Source: Phenylobacterium hankyongense
GTDB lineage: Bacteria; Pseudomonadota; Alphaproteobacteria; Caulobacterales; Caulobacteraceae
Reading direction: 5' to 3'
Length of the DNA: 64,000 bases
Assembly (NCBI RefSeq): GCF_003254505.1
Contig: NZ_QFYP01000001.1
Coordinates: 1,100,001 to 1,164,000 of the forward strand
This document shows positions 38,781-49,294 of this stretch, piece by piece. Every line of letters starts with the position of its first letter. Within the stretch, counting starts at the first letter, position 1. The notes under the pieces were generated by a model. That model was not told where the DNA came from and ran no database searches. It saw only the letters and a list, made by a program, of their open reading frames with translations. The translations under genes and the position numbers were made by a program.

Positions 38781-39317
38781 TCAGCTGAGCGGGTACTCCG
38801 CCTCCAGGCGGTAGTGGGCGCCCTCGCGGGCCAGGAAGCTGGAGTAGAGGCCGAAGCGCTCGATCGGGATCGGCGGCGATTTCAGCAGGTTGTTGGCCTG
38901 GATCCAGCGGGCGACATGGTCCGGCTCCGGGTGGCGCAGGTAGGCGAGCGTCAGGTGGGGCCGCCAGCGGCGTGACTCGCCCCTTATGCCCACGCGCCGC
39001 GCCGCCACCTCGCAGGCCCGGGCCAGGCGCTTCAGCGGCCGGTTCTCCTCCAGCCCCGCCCAGATCGCGTGGACGTCGCCGCCGTCGGCGAAGGCGCCGA
39101 CGCCCTGCAGGGTGATCTCGAACGGCTCGCCGCGGATGGTCGAGAGCTCGGCGTCCAGGTCGCGGGCGATGTCCTCGCGGAGCTCGCCGTAGAACCGCAG
39201 CGTAATGTGCAACGCCTCCTGCGGCCGCCAGCGCGCGCCCTCCAGGCCCTGTTGGCGCGCCGCGAGCGCGATCCCGATCTCCTCGGGAACCGGAAGGGCG
39301 GCGAACAGGCGGATCAT
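38781..39317 (-). CDS. thpR: RNA 2',3'-cyclic phosphodiesterase (ThpR/LigT)
   Basis: A 178-residue 2H-phosphoesterase with both histidine motifs: LHITLRF near residue 41 and PHLTLAY near residue 123. The usual start MIRLFAALPVPEE is present. It opens 2',3'-cyclic phosphates on RNA ends. It follows the SGNH esterase gene on the same strand by 10 bp, so the two are likely co-transcribed. Confidence 0.93.
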   Translation of the reverse strand: MIRLFAALPVPEEIGIALAARQQGLEGARWRPQEALHITLRFYGELREDIARDLDAELSTIRGEPFEITLQGVGAFADGGDVHAIWAGLEENRPLKRLARACEVAARRVGIRGESRRWRPHLTLAYLRHPEPDHVARWIQANNLLKSPPIPIERFGLYSSFLAREGAHYRLEAEYPLS

Positions 39318-39327
39318 GCGCCTAGGT

Positions 39328-39975
39328 CTATCGCGCGGAGAGCCCTCGCGCCACGACCGGCGCCAGGCGCCGCGCGATCAGCTCCACCCCGGCGGCGTTG
39401 GGATGGACGCCGTCCGACTGGTTGAGGGCCGGGTTCAGCATCACCCCCTCCAGCATGTTCGGCACGTACAGCACGCCGTCGGCGCGGGCCACGCTGGTGA
39501 AGGCGGCGTCGAAGGCGGTGGCGTAGGGCCCGTCCAGCGCCGCCGGGAGCTTCAGGCCGGCGAGTACGACGGTGACGCCGCGGCCTTTGAGCCGATGGAC
39601 GATCTTGTCGAGGTTAGCCTTGACCGCGGTGGGGTCGGCGCCTTGCAGCAGGTCGTTGCCGCCCAGGGCCACGATGCAGAGGTCGGTGCCGTGGGGCGCC
39701 GCGCTGTCGACCCGGGCCAGGCCGCCGGCCGTGGTGTCGCCGATAACCCCGGAGGGAACGACCTTGGCGGCCGCGCCCAGCCGGGCGAGTTCGCCCTGCA
39801 GGCGGGCGGGCAGGGCGTCAGGAGGCGGGAGCCCCCAGCCGGCGGTGATGGAATCCCCGAGGATCGCGACCTTGTGGAGCGCCGCGGCTTCGGCGGCCGG
39901 GGCCAGGACGGGGGTAAGGGCGAGGCTTGCGGCGGCGCACACCACCGCCCGGCGGGAAGCCGAAGATGAACTCAT
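39328..39975 (-). CDS. SGNH/GDSL esterase (TesA/arylesterase type)
   Basis: A 215-residue secreted esterase. The signal peptide begins SASRRAVVCAAASLAL and may be of Tat type. The SGNH blocks are complete: GDSITAGWG (nucleophile Ser), GGND, and DGVHPN with the catalytic Asp/His. Such enzymes hydrolyse aryl esters and thioesters in the periplasm. The start at 39975 is preferred over 39984 because GGGG lies upstream of it. Confidence 0.9.
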   Translation of the reverse strand: MSSSSASRRAVVCAAASLALTPVLAPAAEAAALHKVAILGDSITAGWGLPPPDALPARLQGELARLGAAAKVVPSGVIGDTTAGGLARVDSAAPHGTDLCIVALGGNDLLQGADPTAVKANLDKIVHRLKGRGVTVVLAGLKLPAALDGPYATAFDAAFTSVARADGVLYVPNMLEGVMLNPALNQSDGVHPNAAGVELIARRLAPVVARGLSAR

Positions 39976-40147
39976 GGGCCCCATCTAAACGGATGAGGCG
40001 CCGGGCCAAGCCCCCTGCGCCGCTGCGCCGCAGGGGGCGGGCGCATGAACAACCCTTCATGGTGTAAGGCCTTGCTTCCGCCCGGCGCGAACCCGATATT
40101 CCGGTTTGCGTCCAATCGGGGCGCTTAATTCAAGGGCTTTGCCTCTC

Positions 40148-40900
40148 ATGAGCGACTTCAACCGCGGCTACGCGCGCACGATCCCCGCGGATCGCGCCGA
40201 CATGTCGGTGGACGCGGGACTTCGCAGCTTCATGCTCGGCGTCTACAACAAGGTGGCGCTGGGCCTGGTCCTCTCGGCCGGGCTGGCCTACCTGACGGGC
40301 GCCTATCCTCCGGTCCGCGACCTGATGTTCCGGGTCACCGCCGACGGCCGCCTCGCGGGCTTCACCCTCATCGGCATGATCGTGGCCTTCGCGCCCCTGG
40401 TGGTGCTGCTGATGTCCGGCTTCGCGCTGCGAAACCCGTCGCCGCGCAGCGCCAGCGCGCTCTACTGGACCATCGTCACCCTGATCGGCGCCTCGCTCGG
40501 CGTCGTGGTGCTGGTCTATACGGGCGCCTCGATCGGCACGACCTTCCTGATCACCGCCACCGCCTTCGGGGCGCTCTCCCTGGTGGGCTACACCACCAAG
40601 AAGGACCTCACCGGCTTCGGCAGCTTCCTGATCATGGGCGTCTTCGGCCTGATCATCGCCAGCCTGGTGAACATGTTCCTGCACCTGCCGTCGATCGCCT
40701 TCATCGTGAACGTGCTCGGCGTGCTGATCTTCTCCGGCCTCGTGGCCTACGACACCCAGCGCCTGAAGATGACCTACTACCAGCTGGGCGGCGACCAGGC
40801 GGCCATGGGCGTGGCCACCAGCTATGGCGCGCTCAGCCTCTACATCAACTTCATCAACCTCTTCCAATTCCTGCTCAGCATGCTCGGCAGCCGCCGCTAG
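40148..40900 (+). CDS. Bax inhibitor-1/YccA family membrane protein
   Basis: A 250-residue protein with seven hydrophobic helices, in the BI-1/YccA/YbhL family: VYNKVALGLVLSAGLAYLTG begins the first. A conserved C-terminal acidic pair lies in GLVAYDTQRLK and NFINLFQFLL closes. Relatives act as calcium or proton channels or regulate FtsH. The start at 40148 has AAGGG upstream. A strong terminator follows 30 bp downstream. Confidence 0.9.
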   Translation: MSDFNRGYARTIPADRADMSVDAGLRSFMLGVYNKVALGLVLSAGLAYLTGAYPPVRDLMFRVTADGRLAGFTLIGMIVAFAPLVVLLMSGFALRNPSPRSASALYWTIVTLIGASLGVVVLVYTGASIGTTFLITATAFGALSLVGYTTKKDLTGFGSFLIMGVFGLIIASLVNMFLHLPSIAFIVNVLGVLIFSGLVAYDTQRLKMTYYQLGGDQAAMGVATSYGALSLYINFINLFQFLLSMLGSRR

Positions 40901-40929
40901 CCGCTGATCCCAGGATCAGAGAGACCAGA

Positions 40930-40956
40930 CCCCGGCGGGAAACCGCCGGGGTTTTT
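40930..40956 (+). terminator. Intrinsic terminator of the BI-1 gene
   Basis: A 9-bp GC stem (CCCCGGCGG paired with CCGCCGGGG) closes a GAAA tetraloop and is followed by five Ts. It sits between the end of the BI-1 gene and the convergent DUF2794 gene. Confidence 0.93.
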
Positions 40957-40962
40957 CTTTGC

Positions 40963-41298
40963 TCAGTCGACGACCTTGAAGCGACCGCGGTCGAAGATGC
41001 GCAGCACCTGCTCCAGGTCGTGGCCGCGGCGCAGCACCATGCCGCCCTGACCCAGCACCGCCCAGGCGCCCTGCTTGCGCGCCAGGGCCGGGCGCTTCTC
41101 GATGCGATAGACGGGAGACTCCGACGCGCGCTTGAACACCGAGAACACCGCCGACTCGGAGAGGCCGTCGATGGCGTAGTCGCGCCACTCGCCGGCGGCG
41201 ACCATGCGGCCGTAGAGGTTCAACAGCCGCACCAGTTCGCGTCGTTCGAAGAAGACGCGGACCTGGCGCGGCGCCGCGTGGGGCGGATCGAAAGCCAT
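40963..41298 (-). CDS. DUF2794 family protein
   Basis: A 111-residue alphaproteobacterial DUF2794 protein. Recognisable parts are VRVFFERRELVRLLNLYGRMVAAGEWRDYAID and VYRIEKRPALARKQGAWAV. Function is unknown. The start at 41298 gives the usual N terminus MAFDPPH; the open frame further upstream is not coding. No signal peptide or membrane segment. Confidence 0.88.
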   Translation of the reverse strand: MAFDPPHAAPRQVRVFFERRELVRLLNLYGRMVAAGEWRDYAIDGLSESAVFSVFKRASESPVYRIEKRPALARKQGAWAVLGQGGMVLRRGHDLEQVLRIFDRGRFKVVD

Positions 41299-41449
41299 TG
41301 ACGACAGCCTGACGGAATTGGGCGGGAAAAGCGAGCCTGCGCCCTTGCACATAAGCGTCGCCGCGGCGTCGGCAAGCCGGCCACCCGCCGCCCAGAAATC
41401 ACCTTATTCCGGACCCGCGAGCGCCTGATGCGGTGTGTTTATAGAGATT

Positions 41450-41588
41450 GTCGGTTGGTCGGACCCCGTTGGTCCCGGATCCTGAACAGCCCCCCCAGCC
41501 CCCCTGGATCGGCGGACTGGCCAGCCGACACACTACCTCCCCAAACGCTAACCCGCGCGGAACTCTCCAGCCGCGCGGGTTTTCGTTT
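41450..41588 (+). ncRNA. Candidate structured non-coding RNA with its own terminator
   Basis: An intergenic stretch between two minus-strand genes can fold into a strong plus-strand structure. GTCGGTTGGTC (41450-41460) pairs over 11 bp with GGCCAGCCGAC (41519-41529), and CCGGATCC (41475-41482) pairs with GGATCGG (41506-41512) inside it. A textbook intrinsic terminator follows (41551-41588). A TATAGA hexamer lies at 41440-41445, without a clear -35. It has none of the SRP RNA GGAAGGAAG core and I cannot match it to 6S, tmRNA or RNase P. The identity is unknown. Confidence 0.5.
41551..41588 (+). terminator. Intrinsic terminator, plus strand, no protein gene upstream
   Basis: A perfect 10-bp stem (ACCCGCGCGG at 41551-41560 with CCGCGCGGGT at 41571-41580), 10-nt loop, then TTTTCGTTT. 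Read on the minus strand it is followed by TAGCGTTT, a poor U tract, so it is directed to plus. Nothing protein-coding runs into it on this strand, which points to the candidate RNA upstream. Confidence 0.85.
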
Positions 41589-41642
41589 GTCCGCGGGTCT
41601 TCGCCAGACCGGAGATTGCGGCGGGAGATTGCGGCGGGAGGC

Positions 41643-42338
41643 TCAGGCGTTCGGCTGGGCGACGCCGATCACCCGGCCGCCGCGGCCGGCCTGGATGATC
41701 ACCACCGTCTTCAGGCCGTCGTCGGAGGCCGCGGGGACCTTGAACGCCGCCGGCCGGCCACGCCAGGAGCCCAGGCGGGCGATCTCGCGGACCACGTTCT
41801 TGTGCACGATGGTCTGGCCGCGGTTGTCGCCGGTCTTGACAGCGACGTCCTGCTGGCGCGGGTCATAGCGGACCAGCCACACCTCGGCGCCGCCCTTGGG
41901 CGCGCGGCCGGAGCCGACGTCGACCCGGCGCGCGCCCACGAAATGGATGTCCGGCGGATTGTGCGGCGCCTTGGCCGCGTCGCGGACCAGGCGCTCGACG
42001 CGGTCGGTCTTCAGGCCGGCGACCTCGCCGCGCCCGTCGACCACCACCTGCGGCGTATAGGGCTCGCGCAGGGAGAGCCGGGCCTCATAGGCCTTCTGCC
42101 GCTCGGCGAACTCCGGCTTGGCGAAGGTGTCGGACCAGCCGAGGTAGTCCCAGTAGTCCACCGGAAAGGTCAGGGCGAGCACGCCCGGGCGCTCGGCCAG
42201 CTTGGCCACATAAGCGTTGGCCTCGCCGCAGGAGGCGCACCCCTGGGCGGTGTAGAGCTCCACCACCACGGGCGGCTTGGCGGCCGCGGCGGCAGGCAGG
42301 GCGAGCAGGATCAGGCTGAAAACCGCGGCTTTCCGCAT
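41643..42338 (-). CDS. DUF1223 secreted thioredoxin-like protein
   Basis: A 231-residue DUF1223 protein with a signal peptide (RKAAVFSLILLALPAAAAA). The thioredoxin-like CxxC is in LYTAQGCASCGEAN, and FPVDYWDYLGW and YTPQVVVDGR follow, as usual for the family. It may handle periplasmic thiols. The start at 42338 is placed at the signal peptide. It is followed downstream on its strand by the candidate RNA terminator region. Confidence 0.9.
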   Translation of the reverse strand: MRKAAVFSLILLALPAAAAAKPPVVVELYTAQGCASCGEANAYVAKLAERPGVLALTFPVDYWDYLGWSDTFAKPEFAERQKAYEARLSLREPYTPQVVVDGRGEVAGLKTDRVERLVRDAAKAPHNPPDIHFVGARRVDVGSGRAPKGGAEVWLVRYDPRQQDVAVKTGDNRGQTIVHKNVVREIARLGSWRGRPAAFKVPAASDDGLKTVVIIQAGRGGRVIGVAQPNA

Positions 42339-42438
42339 CGCTGCGCACTTAATCGAAGTTCGGTCCGGTTGGGCTTTCACTAAGGCGTGAGGATCGGCGG
42401 GCGGCGGTTGCATGCGCAAGCCGCCTGCCGAGCCGTCC

Positions 42439-45129
<2,691 letters not shown>

Positions 45130-45327
45130 CAGGGGGATCCTTTCTCTGTTCCCGGCCACATCACGTCCACCACGGGAATCGCGCGCTTTTAGAGGCGGAC
45201 ACACAGCGTCCGTCCCCGCGCGGCGTACGTCCCCCGAGGCGACGGCGGCCGCGCGCTACATAGACCCGCGAGTCCGGCGCGTCCATGCAGCCGCAGGGTC
45301 AAGCTGCGCGCCAAGCGGAGCCGGGGC

Positions 45328-45927
45328 GTGATCCAGGCGCTGGAGATCAGGGAGATCGCGGTGCGGCGCGGCGGCCGGCTGCTGTTCTGCGACCTGTCTC
45401 TGCGGCTGGAGGCCGGCGAGGCCTGCGCCCTCACCGGGCCGAACGGCGCGGGCAAGACCAGCCTGCTGCGCGCGGTCGCCGGCCTGGTCCGCACCGAGGC
45501 CGGCGAGGTGGCGTTCGGCGACGTCGATCCGGCCGAGGCGCGCGGCGCGGGCCTGCACTTCGCCGGCCACCAGGACGGGCTGAAGCCGGCGCGGACCGCG
45601 CGCGAGGAGCTCGACTTCTGGGCGCGCTGGAGCGGCGGGACCGCGGCCTCGGCGCGGGGCGCGGCCGAGGCGCTCGAACTGGGCGGCCTGCTCGACCTGG
45701 AGGTTCGCCGGCTGTCGGCCGGCCAGCGGCGGCGCCTGGCCCTGGCCCGGCTGCTGGCCGCCCCGCGACCGTTGTGGCTGCTCGACGAGCCGCTCAGCCC
45801 GCTGGACGCCGGCTGGCGGCAAAGGTTCGCGGCGATCATGCAGACCCACCTGGCGGGCGGCGGCCTGATCCTGGCCGCCGTGCACGACCCGCTGCCGGTC
45901 GCCACCCGCACCCTGGAACTGGCGTGA
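45328..45927 (+). CDS. ccmA: Heme ABC exporter ATP-binding protein CcmA
   Basis: A 199-residue ABC ATPase: Walker [15 protein letters not shown], signature [14 protein letters not shown], Walker [13 protein letters not shown]. With CcmB and CcmC it releases heme-loaded CcmE for cytochrome c maturation. The start is GTG 45328 with CGGAG upstream. Its last bases overlap the ccmB GTG start. Confidence 0.93.
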   Translation: MIQALEIREIAVRRGGRLLFCDLSLRLEAGEACALTGPNGAGKTSLLRAVAGLVRTEAGEVAFGDVDPAEARGAGLHFAGHQDGLKPARTAREELDFWARWSGGTAASARGAAEALELGGLLDLEVRRLSAGQRRRLALARLLAAPRPLWLLDEPLSPLDAGWRQRFAAIMQTHLAGGGLILAAVHDPLPVATRTLELA

Positions 45928-46589
45928 GCCGGCTCTCCGCCCTGCTCGGCCGCGAGGCGGCGCTGGCCTGGGGCCGCGGCGGCGGGCCGCTGGTCAGCGT
46001 CGGCTTCTACGCCGGCGTCGCCACCCTGATGCCGCTGGCGCTGGGCCCGGAGCCGCAGCGGCTGGCCGCCGTCGCCGCCGGCATCGCCTGGGTGGCGCTG
46101 GCGCTGGCCTCGCTGCTGTCGCTGGATCGGCTGTTCGAGCGCGACTACGAGGACGGGGCGCTGGACCTGCTGGCGCTCTCCGCCGTGCCGCTGGAGCTCA
46201 CCTGCGCGGTCAAGTGCTTCGGGCAGTGGATGGCCACCGGCGCGCCGCTGGCGATCGCCGCGCCGCTGGCCGCCATCGCGCTGGGCGCCCGGCCCGACCT
46301 CGCGCCGATGATCTTCGCCTGCGCCCTGGTGGGGGGGCTGGCCTTCGCCTTCGTCGGCGGCATCGGCGCAGCGCTCAGCCTCGGCGCGCGGCGCGGCGGC
46401 CTGCTGACGGCGGTGATCGTCCTGCCGCTGTTCGTGCCGCCGGTGATCTTCGGCGGCGGCGCCCTCGACGCCCTGGCCGGCGGCCTGCCGTGGACCGCCG
46501 GCTTCGTCCTGCTCTGCGCCTACGCCGCGGCCGCCGTCGCCCTCGGCCCGCTGGCCATGGCCGCCGCCTGCCGCAACGCGCTTTCCTGA
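45924..46589 (+). CDS. ccmB: Heme exporter membrane protein CcmB
   Basis: A 221-residue six-helix membrane protein of the CcmB type: [16 protein letters not shown] at the start and [17 protein letters not shown] in the first loop are family features. GTG 45924 overlaps the ccmA stop by four bases (GTGA), so the two are coupled. It forms the ABC complex with CcmA. Confidence 0.93.
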   Translation: MSRLSALLGREAALAWGRGGGPLVSVGFYAGVATLMPLALGPEPQRLAAVAAGIAWVALALASLLSLDRLFERDYEDGALDLLALSAVPLELTCAVKCFGQWMATGAPLAIAAPLAAIALGARPDLAPMIFACALVGGLAFAFVGGIGAALSLGARRGGLLTAVIVLPLFVPPVIFGGGALDALAGGLPWTAGFVLLCAYAAAAVALGPLAMAAACRNALS

Positions 46590-46663
46590 CCAATTTGTAA
46601 TCGACGGAACCGCGGCGGCCGGGCGTGGAAGCTCCCGGGACGACCACTCTCAAGGACTCTTCG

Positions 46664-47158
46664 ATGAAACTGACTTCCATGGCGCTGGCCGGCGCGCTCG
46701 TCTTCGCCTCCGCCGGGGCCAGCCTCGCCCAGCCGCCGGCCGCTCCCGCCGCCGACGCCCGCGGCCACGCCGAGGGCCGCCACGGGCAGCGCCCCGATCC
46801 GGCGCAGATGGCCGAGCGCCGGGCTCAACGCCTCCGCGACGCGCTGCAGCTGCGCCCCGACCAGGAGCCGGCGCTGCGGGCCCTGGTCGCCGCCAGCGCC
46901 CGCCCGCCGGGCGAGCACGAGCGGCGCGGCGGAGAACGCGGCGAGGCCCGCGCCCTCACCACTCCGGAACGGCTGGACCGCATGCAGGCCCGGCTGGCGG
47001 AGCACGACGCCCGCTTCCGCCAGCGCGCTGAGGCCACCAAGCGCTTCTACGCCCAGCTCAGCCCCACCCAGCAGCGGGCCTTCGACACCCTGCACGAAGG
47101 TCGTGGTGAGCATGGCGGGCATGGCATGCGCGGCGGCAAGGGCCACGGCGACGGCTGA
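46664..47158 (+). CDS. Spy/CpxP-like periplasmic protein
   Basis: A 164-residue secreted protein. The signal peptide is followed by an Ala/Pro/His-rich segment and helices with RLRDALQLRPDQEPALRAL and FYAQLSPTQQRAFDTLH, the LTxxQ-type repeats of the Spy/CpxP family. The C terminus is Gly/His-rich (HGGHGMRGGKGHGDG) and could bind metal. Family members are periplasmic chaperones or metal-stress proteins. It lies between ccmB and ccmC on the same strand. Confidence 0.78.
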   Translation: MKLTSMALAGALVFASAGASLAQPPAAPAADARGHAEGRHGQRPDPAQMAERRAQRLRDALQLRPDQEPALRALVAASARPPGEHERRGGERGEARALTTPERLDRMQARLAEHDARFRQRAEATKRFYAQLSPTQQRAFDTLHEGRGEHGGHGMRGGKGHGDG

Positions 47159-47174
47159 GGTCACAAAGCTGGCC

Positions 47175-47202
47175 GGGAGGCGCCTGTTCGCGGGCGCCTC
47201 CC
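47175..47202. other. Hairpin without T tract between the Spy-like gene and ccmC
   Basis: A 10-bp stem (GGGAGGCGCC with GGCGCCTCCC) lies 16 bp after the Spy-like gene stop. There is no T run, so it is not a canonical terminator. It may mark an RNA 3' end or processing site before ccmC. Confidence 0.5.
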
Positions 47203-47262
47203 GAGGCGGCGGGGCGCCGGGCCGGCTTGCGACGCGGCCCTCCGGGGGCTAAGCCGCGAGGC

Positions 47263-47991
47263 ATGATCCCGGCGCCCGCCTTCCTCGCCAATCCCGAGCG
47301 GTTCATGGCGTTCTCGCGCTGGGCGGCGCCGCTGTTCGGCGTGATCGCGGTGGCCCTGGCGCTCGCCGGCCTGTGGCTCGGCTTCACCGCGCCGGAGGAC
47401 TACCAGCAGGGCGACACCGTGCGGATCATGTTCATCCACATCCCGGCCGCCTGGATGAGCATGTTCGTCTACATCTGCCTGGGCGTCGCCAGCCTGCTGG
47501 CGCTGGTGTTCCGCCACGTGCTGGCCGACGCCGCGGCCCAGGCCGCCGCCCCGCTGGGCGCCGGCTTCACCTTCCTGGCCCTGGCCACCGGCTCGCTCTG
47601 GGGCCGCCCGATGTGGGGGACCTGGTGGGTGTGGGACGCCCGGCTCACCTCGGTGCTGGTGCTGTTCCTGTTCTACGTCGCCTACATCGCGCTGCGCGCC
47701 TCGCTCGACGACGAGGCCAAGGCCGCGCGGGCCTCGGCGATCCTGGCCCTGGTCGGGCTGGTCAACCTGCCGATCGTCCACTGGAGCGTGAACTGGTGGA
47801 ACACCCTGCACCAGGGCGCCTCGGTGTTCCGGGCCGGCGGCTCCGCGCTCGCGCCGGTCTACCTGTGGCCGGTGCTGCTGATGGTGCTCGCCTACATGGC
47901 GGCCTTCGGGTCGCTGTGGCTGGTGCGGATCCGCGGCGAGGTCTGGCGCCGCCGGGCCGAGGCCGCCGCCCTGCGCGCGGCCCGGGCCTAG
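47263..47991 (+). CDS. ccmC: Heme exporter protein CcmC
   Basis: A 242-residue six-helix protein with the tryptophan-rich heme motif WGTWWVWDARLTS (the WWD domain) and HIPAAWMSMFVY. It binds and presents heme to CcmE. The start at 47263 has GCGAGGC upstream. The next gene, ccmD, follows after 10 bp. Confidence 0.94.
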   Translation: MIPAPAFLANPERFMAFSRWAAPLFGVIAVALALAGLWLGFTAPEDYQQGDTVRIMFIHIPAAWMSMFVYICLGVASLLALVFRHVLADAAAQAAAPLGAGFTFLALATGSLWGRPMWGTWWVWDARLTSVLVLFLFYVAYIALRASLDDEAKAARASAILALVGLVNLPIVHWSVNWWNTLHQGASVFRAGGSALAPVYLWPVLLMVLAYMAAFGSLWLVRIRGEVWRRRAEAAALRAARA

Positions 47992-48001
47992 AAGGAAAAC
48001 C

Positions 48002-48148
48002 ATGCTCGATCTCGACGCCGGCAAGTACGCAGCCTTCGTCTGGCCGGCCTACGCCATCACCGCTGCGGTGTTCGTCCTGCTGATCGTCGGCGCCCTGGCC
48101 CATGCCCGCCGCTGGCGCCGCCGCGCCGAGGAGCTCGCCCGCAAATGA
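48002..48148 (+). CDS. ccmD: Heme exporter small protein CcmD
   Basis: A 48-residue protein with one transmembrane helix: an acidic N terminus (LDLDAGKY), the hydrophobic stretch AYAITAAVFVLLIVGALAHA, and an Arg-rich end (RRWRRRAEELARK). This is the CcmD pattern, which helps release CcmE from CcmABC. AGAAGGAAAACC precedes the ATG. Its stop overlaps the ccmG start by 4 bp (ATGA). Confidence 0.9.
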   Translation: MLDLDAGKYAAFVWPAYAITAAVFVLLIVGALAHARRWRRRAEELARK

Positions 48149-48660
48149 GCCGCTGGCTGGCCGCCCTGCCGCTGATCGTCATGCTGGCGCTGGGGGCCCT
48201 GTTCGGCCTCTACGCCCTGCACCGCAACCCGCAGGTCCAGCCGCAGGCGCTGGTCGGTAAGCCGATGCCCGACCTCACCCTGCCCGACCTCGACAGCGGC
48301 CGGCCGGTGCGGCTGCGCGAGCTGACCGCCGAGGGCCCGGTGCTGGTCAACTTCTTCGCCTCCTGGTGCGCCCCCTGCGAGCAGGAGCAGCCGGTGCTGG
48401 TGGCCATGCGGGCCCGCAAGGTCCGGATCGTCGGCGTCGCCTACAAGGACGCGCCGCAGAACACCCAGGCCTTCCTGACCCGGTTGGGCGACCCCTTCGC
48501 CCGGCGGCTGGTGGACCGCGACGGCCGGGCGGGCGTGGAGTTCGGGGTCACCGGCGTGCCCGAGACCTATCTGGTGGGCCGCGACGGCATGATCCTGGCC
48601 AAGCACACCGGCCCGCTCAACGAAACCGAGGCCGCGAAGCTCGCCGCCCGAGCCCGTTAA
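48145..48660 (+). CDS. ccmG: Thiol:disulfide interchange protein CcmG/DsbE
   Basis: A 171-residue membrane-tethered thioredoxin-like protein: N-terminal helix (LPLIVMLALGALFGLYAL), FFASWCAPCEQEQ active site, and TGVPETYLVGRDG cis-proline region. It reduces apocytochrome c cysteines for heme attachment. Its start overlaps ccmD. No ccmE, ccmF or ccmH is in the window. Confidence 0.93.
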   Translation: MSRWLAALPLIVMLALGALFGLYALHRNPQVQPQALVGKPMPDLTLPDLDSGRPVRLRELTAEGPVLVNFFASWCAPCEQEQPVLVAMRARKVRIVGVAYKDAPQNTQAFLTRLGDPFARRLVDRDGRAGVEFGVTGVPETYLVGRDGMILAKHTGPLNETEAAKLAARAR

Positions 48661-48699
48661 CGCCTCGTTGAGCCGCGTCGGAACATGGTAACCGCAGCG

Positions 48700-48707
48700 T
48701 TAACCAT
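48700..48707 (+). promoter_or_regulatory. CtrA-like half-site TTAACCAT
   Basis: TTAACCAT matches the half-site form of the CtrA response regulator box known from Caulobacterales. It lies 16 bp before the GTG start of the 87-residue gene. One half-site can occur by chance. Confidence 0.4.
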
Positions 48708-48722
48708 GATCCGAGCCCAGCC

Positions 48723-48986
48723 GTGACGACCATCCGCCCGACCGGCCTGCCCCCCGTCCAGCCTGCGGTCCAGCCGCAGCGCTCCGAGGCGGCGCGCCTG
48801 GAGGCGCAGAAGGCCTTCTTCCAGCTGGCCACCGGCAAGGCCCAGGCGCCGGTCGCCGCGGCGCCGACGGCCCTTGCGACAGCGCCGGTGCGCGCCGCCG
48901 CGCCGGCCCCGCGGATCGCCGCGCCGTCGGCCGAACCGCCGGCCAGAATCCTGCGTCCAGGGTCGCTGCTCGACATCCGCATCTGA
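48723..48986 (+). CDS. Small Pro/Ala-rich hypothetical protein
   Basis: An 87-residue Pro/Ala-rich protein: a charged segment (SEAARLEAQKAFFQLATGKA) lies between proline-rich ends and the protein closes with LRPGSLLDIRI. No signal peptide. GTG 48723 is the only plausible start, with a weak ribosome site, so the start is uncertain. GTTAACCATG, containing a CtrA-like TTAACCAT, lies 16-25 bp upstream. I do not recognise a family. Confidence 0.6.
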   Translation: MTTIRPTGLPPVQPAVQPQRSEAARLEAQKAFFQLATGKAQAPVAAAPTALATAPVRAAAPAPRIAAPSAEPPARILRPGSLLDIRI

Positions 48987-49024
48987 GGCCAATCCCGCGG
49001 CCCCGCGGCTAAGCTTTTGAGAAA

Positions 49025-49039
49025 TTAACCTTTCTTTAC
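49025..49039 (+). promoter_or_regulatory. Near-consensus CtrA box TTAA-N7-TTAC
   Basis: TTAACCTTTCTTTAC has TTAA, seven bases, then TTAC, one base from the TTAA-N7-TTAA(C) CtrA consensus. It lies 37 bp before the ATG of the 72-residue gene, in an AT-rich patch of an otherwise GC-rich window, a sensible place for a promoter. Confidence 0.5.
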
Positions 49040-49075
49040 CCGGAACAGCTCGCCCGCCGCGCGAGTTGGAGCGGC

Positions 49076-49294
49076 ATGAACGGACGGGAACAACAGATCT
49101 ACGAGGAAGTCTCCGCCCTGTGGCGCGAGCTTTACGGCGAGCCCCCGCCGATCCGCGCGGACGGCGGGATGATGCTCGACATCATCATGCGGAGCCTGCC
49201 GGACGTCGGCTACGAGCGTTTGCGCTCGCCGCACCTCAGAACCTCGGCGATGGCCTTTCCGACCCGGTCGGCCGACGAAGGCCCGCGGGCCTAG
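49076..49294 (+). CDS. Small conserved hypothetical protein (72 aa)
   Basis: A 72-residue charged protein: MNGREQQIYEEVSALWRELY at the start is a helix with acidic residues, followed by an aromatic-poor part and a basic patch. No signal peptide or known domain. TTGGAGCGGC precedes the ATG, so expression looks good. It ends 4 bp inside the convergent MarR gene's end (overlap of 4 bp). Confidence 0.7.
   Translation: MNGREQQIYEEVSALWRELYGEPPPIRADGGMMLDIIMRSLPDVGYERLRSPHLRTSAMAFPTRSADEGPRA

Noticed and set aside
41450..41588. SRP 4.5S RNA (ffs)
   Set aside because: The invariant GGAAGGAAGCA-type core is not found on either strand.
41428..41868. Plus-strand protein gene across the candidate RNA
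   Set aside because: Composition is Pro/Arg/Ser-rich, it passes through the terminator hairpin and overlaps DUF1223 in antisense.
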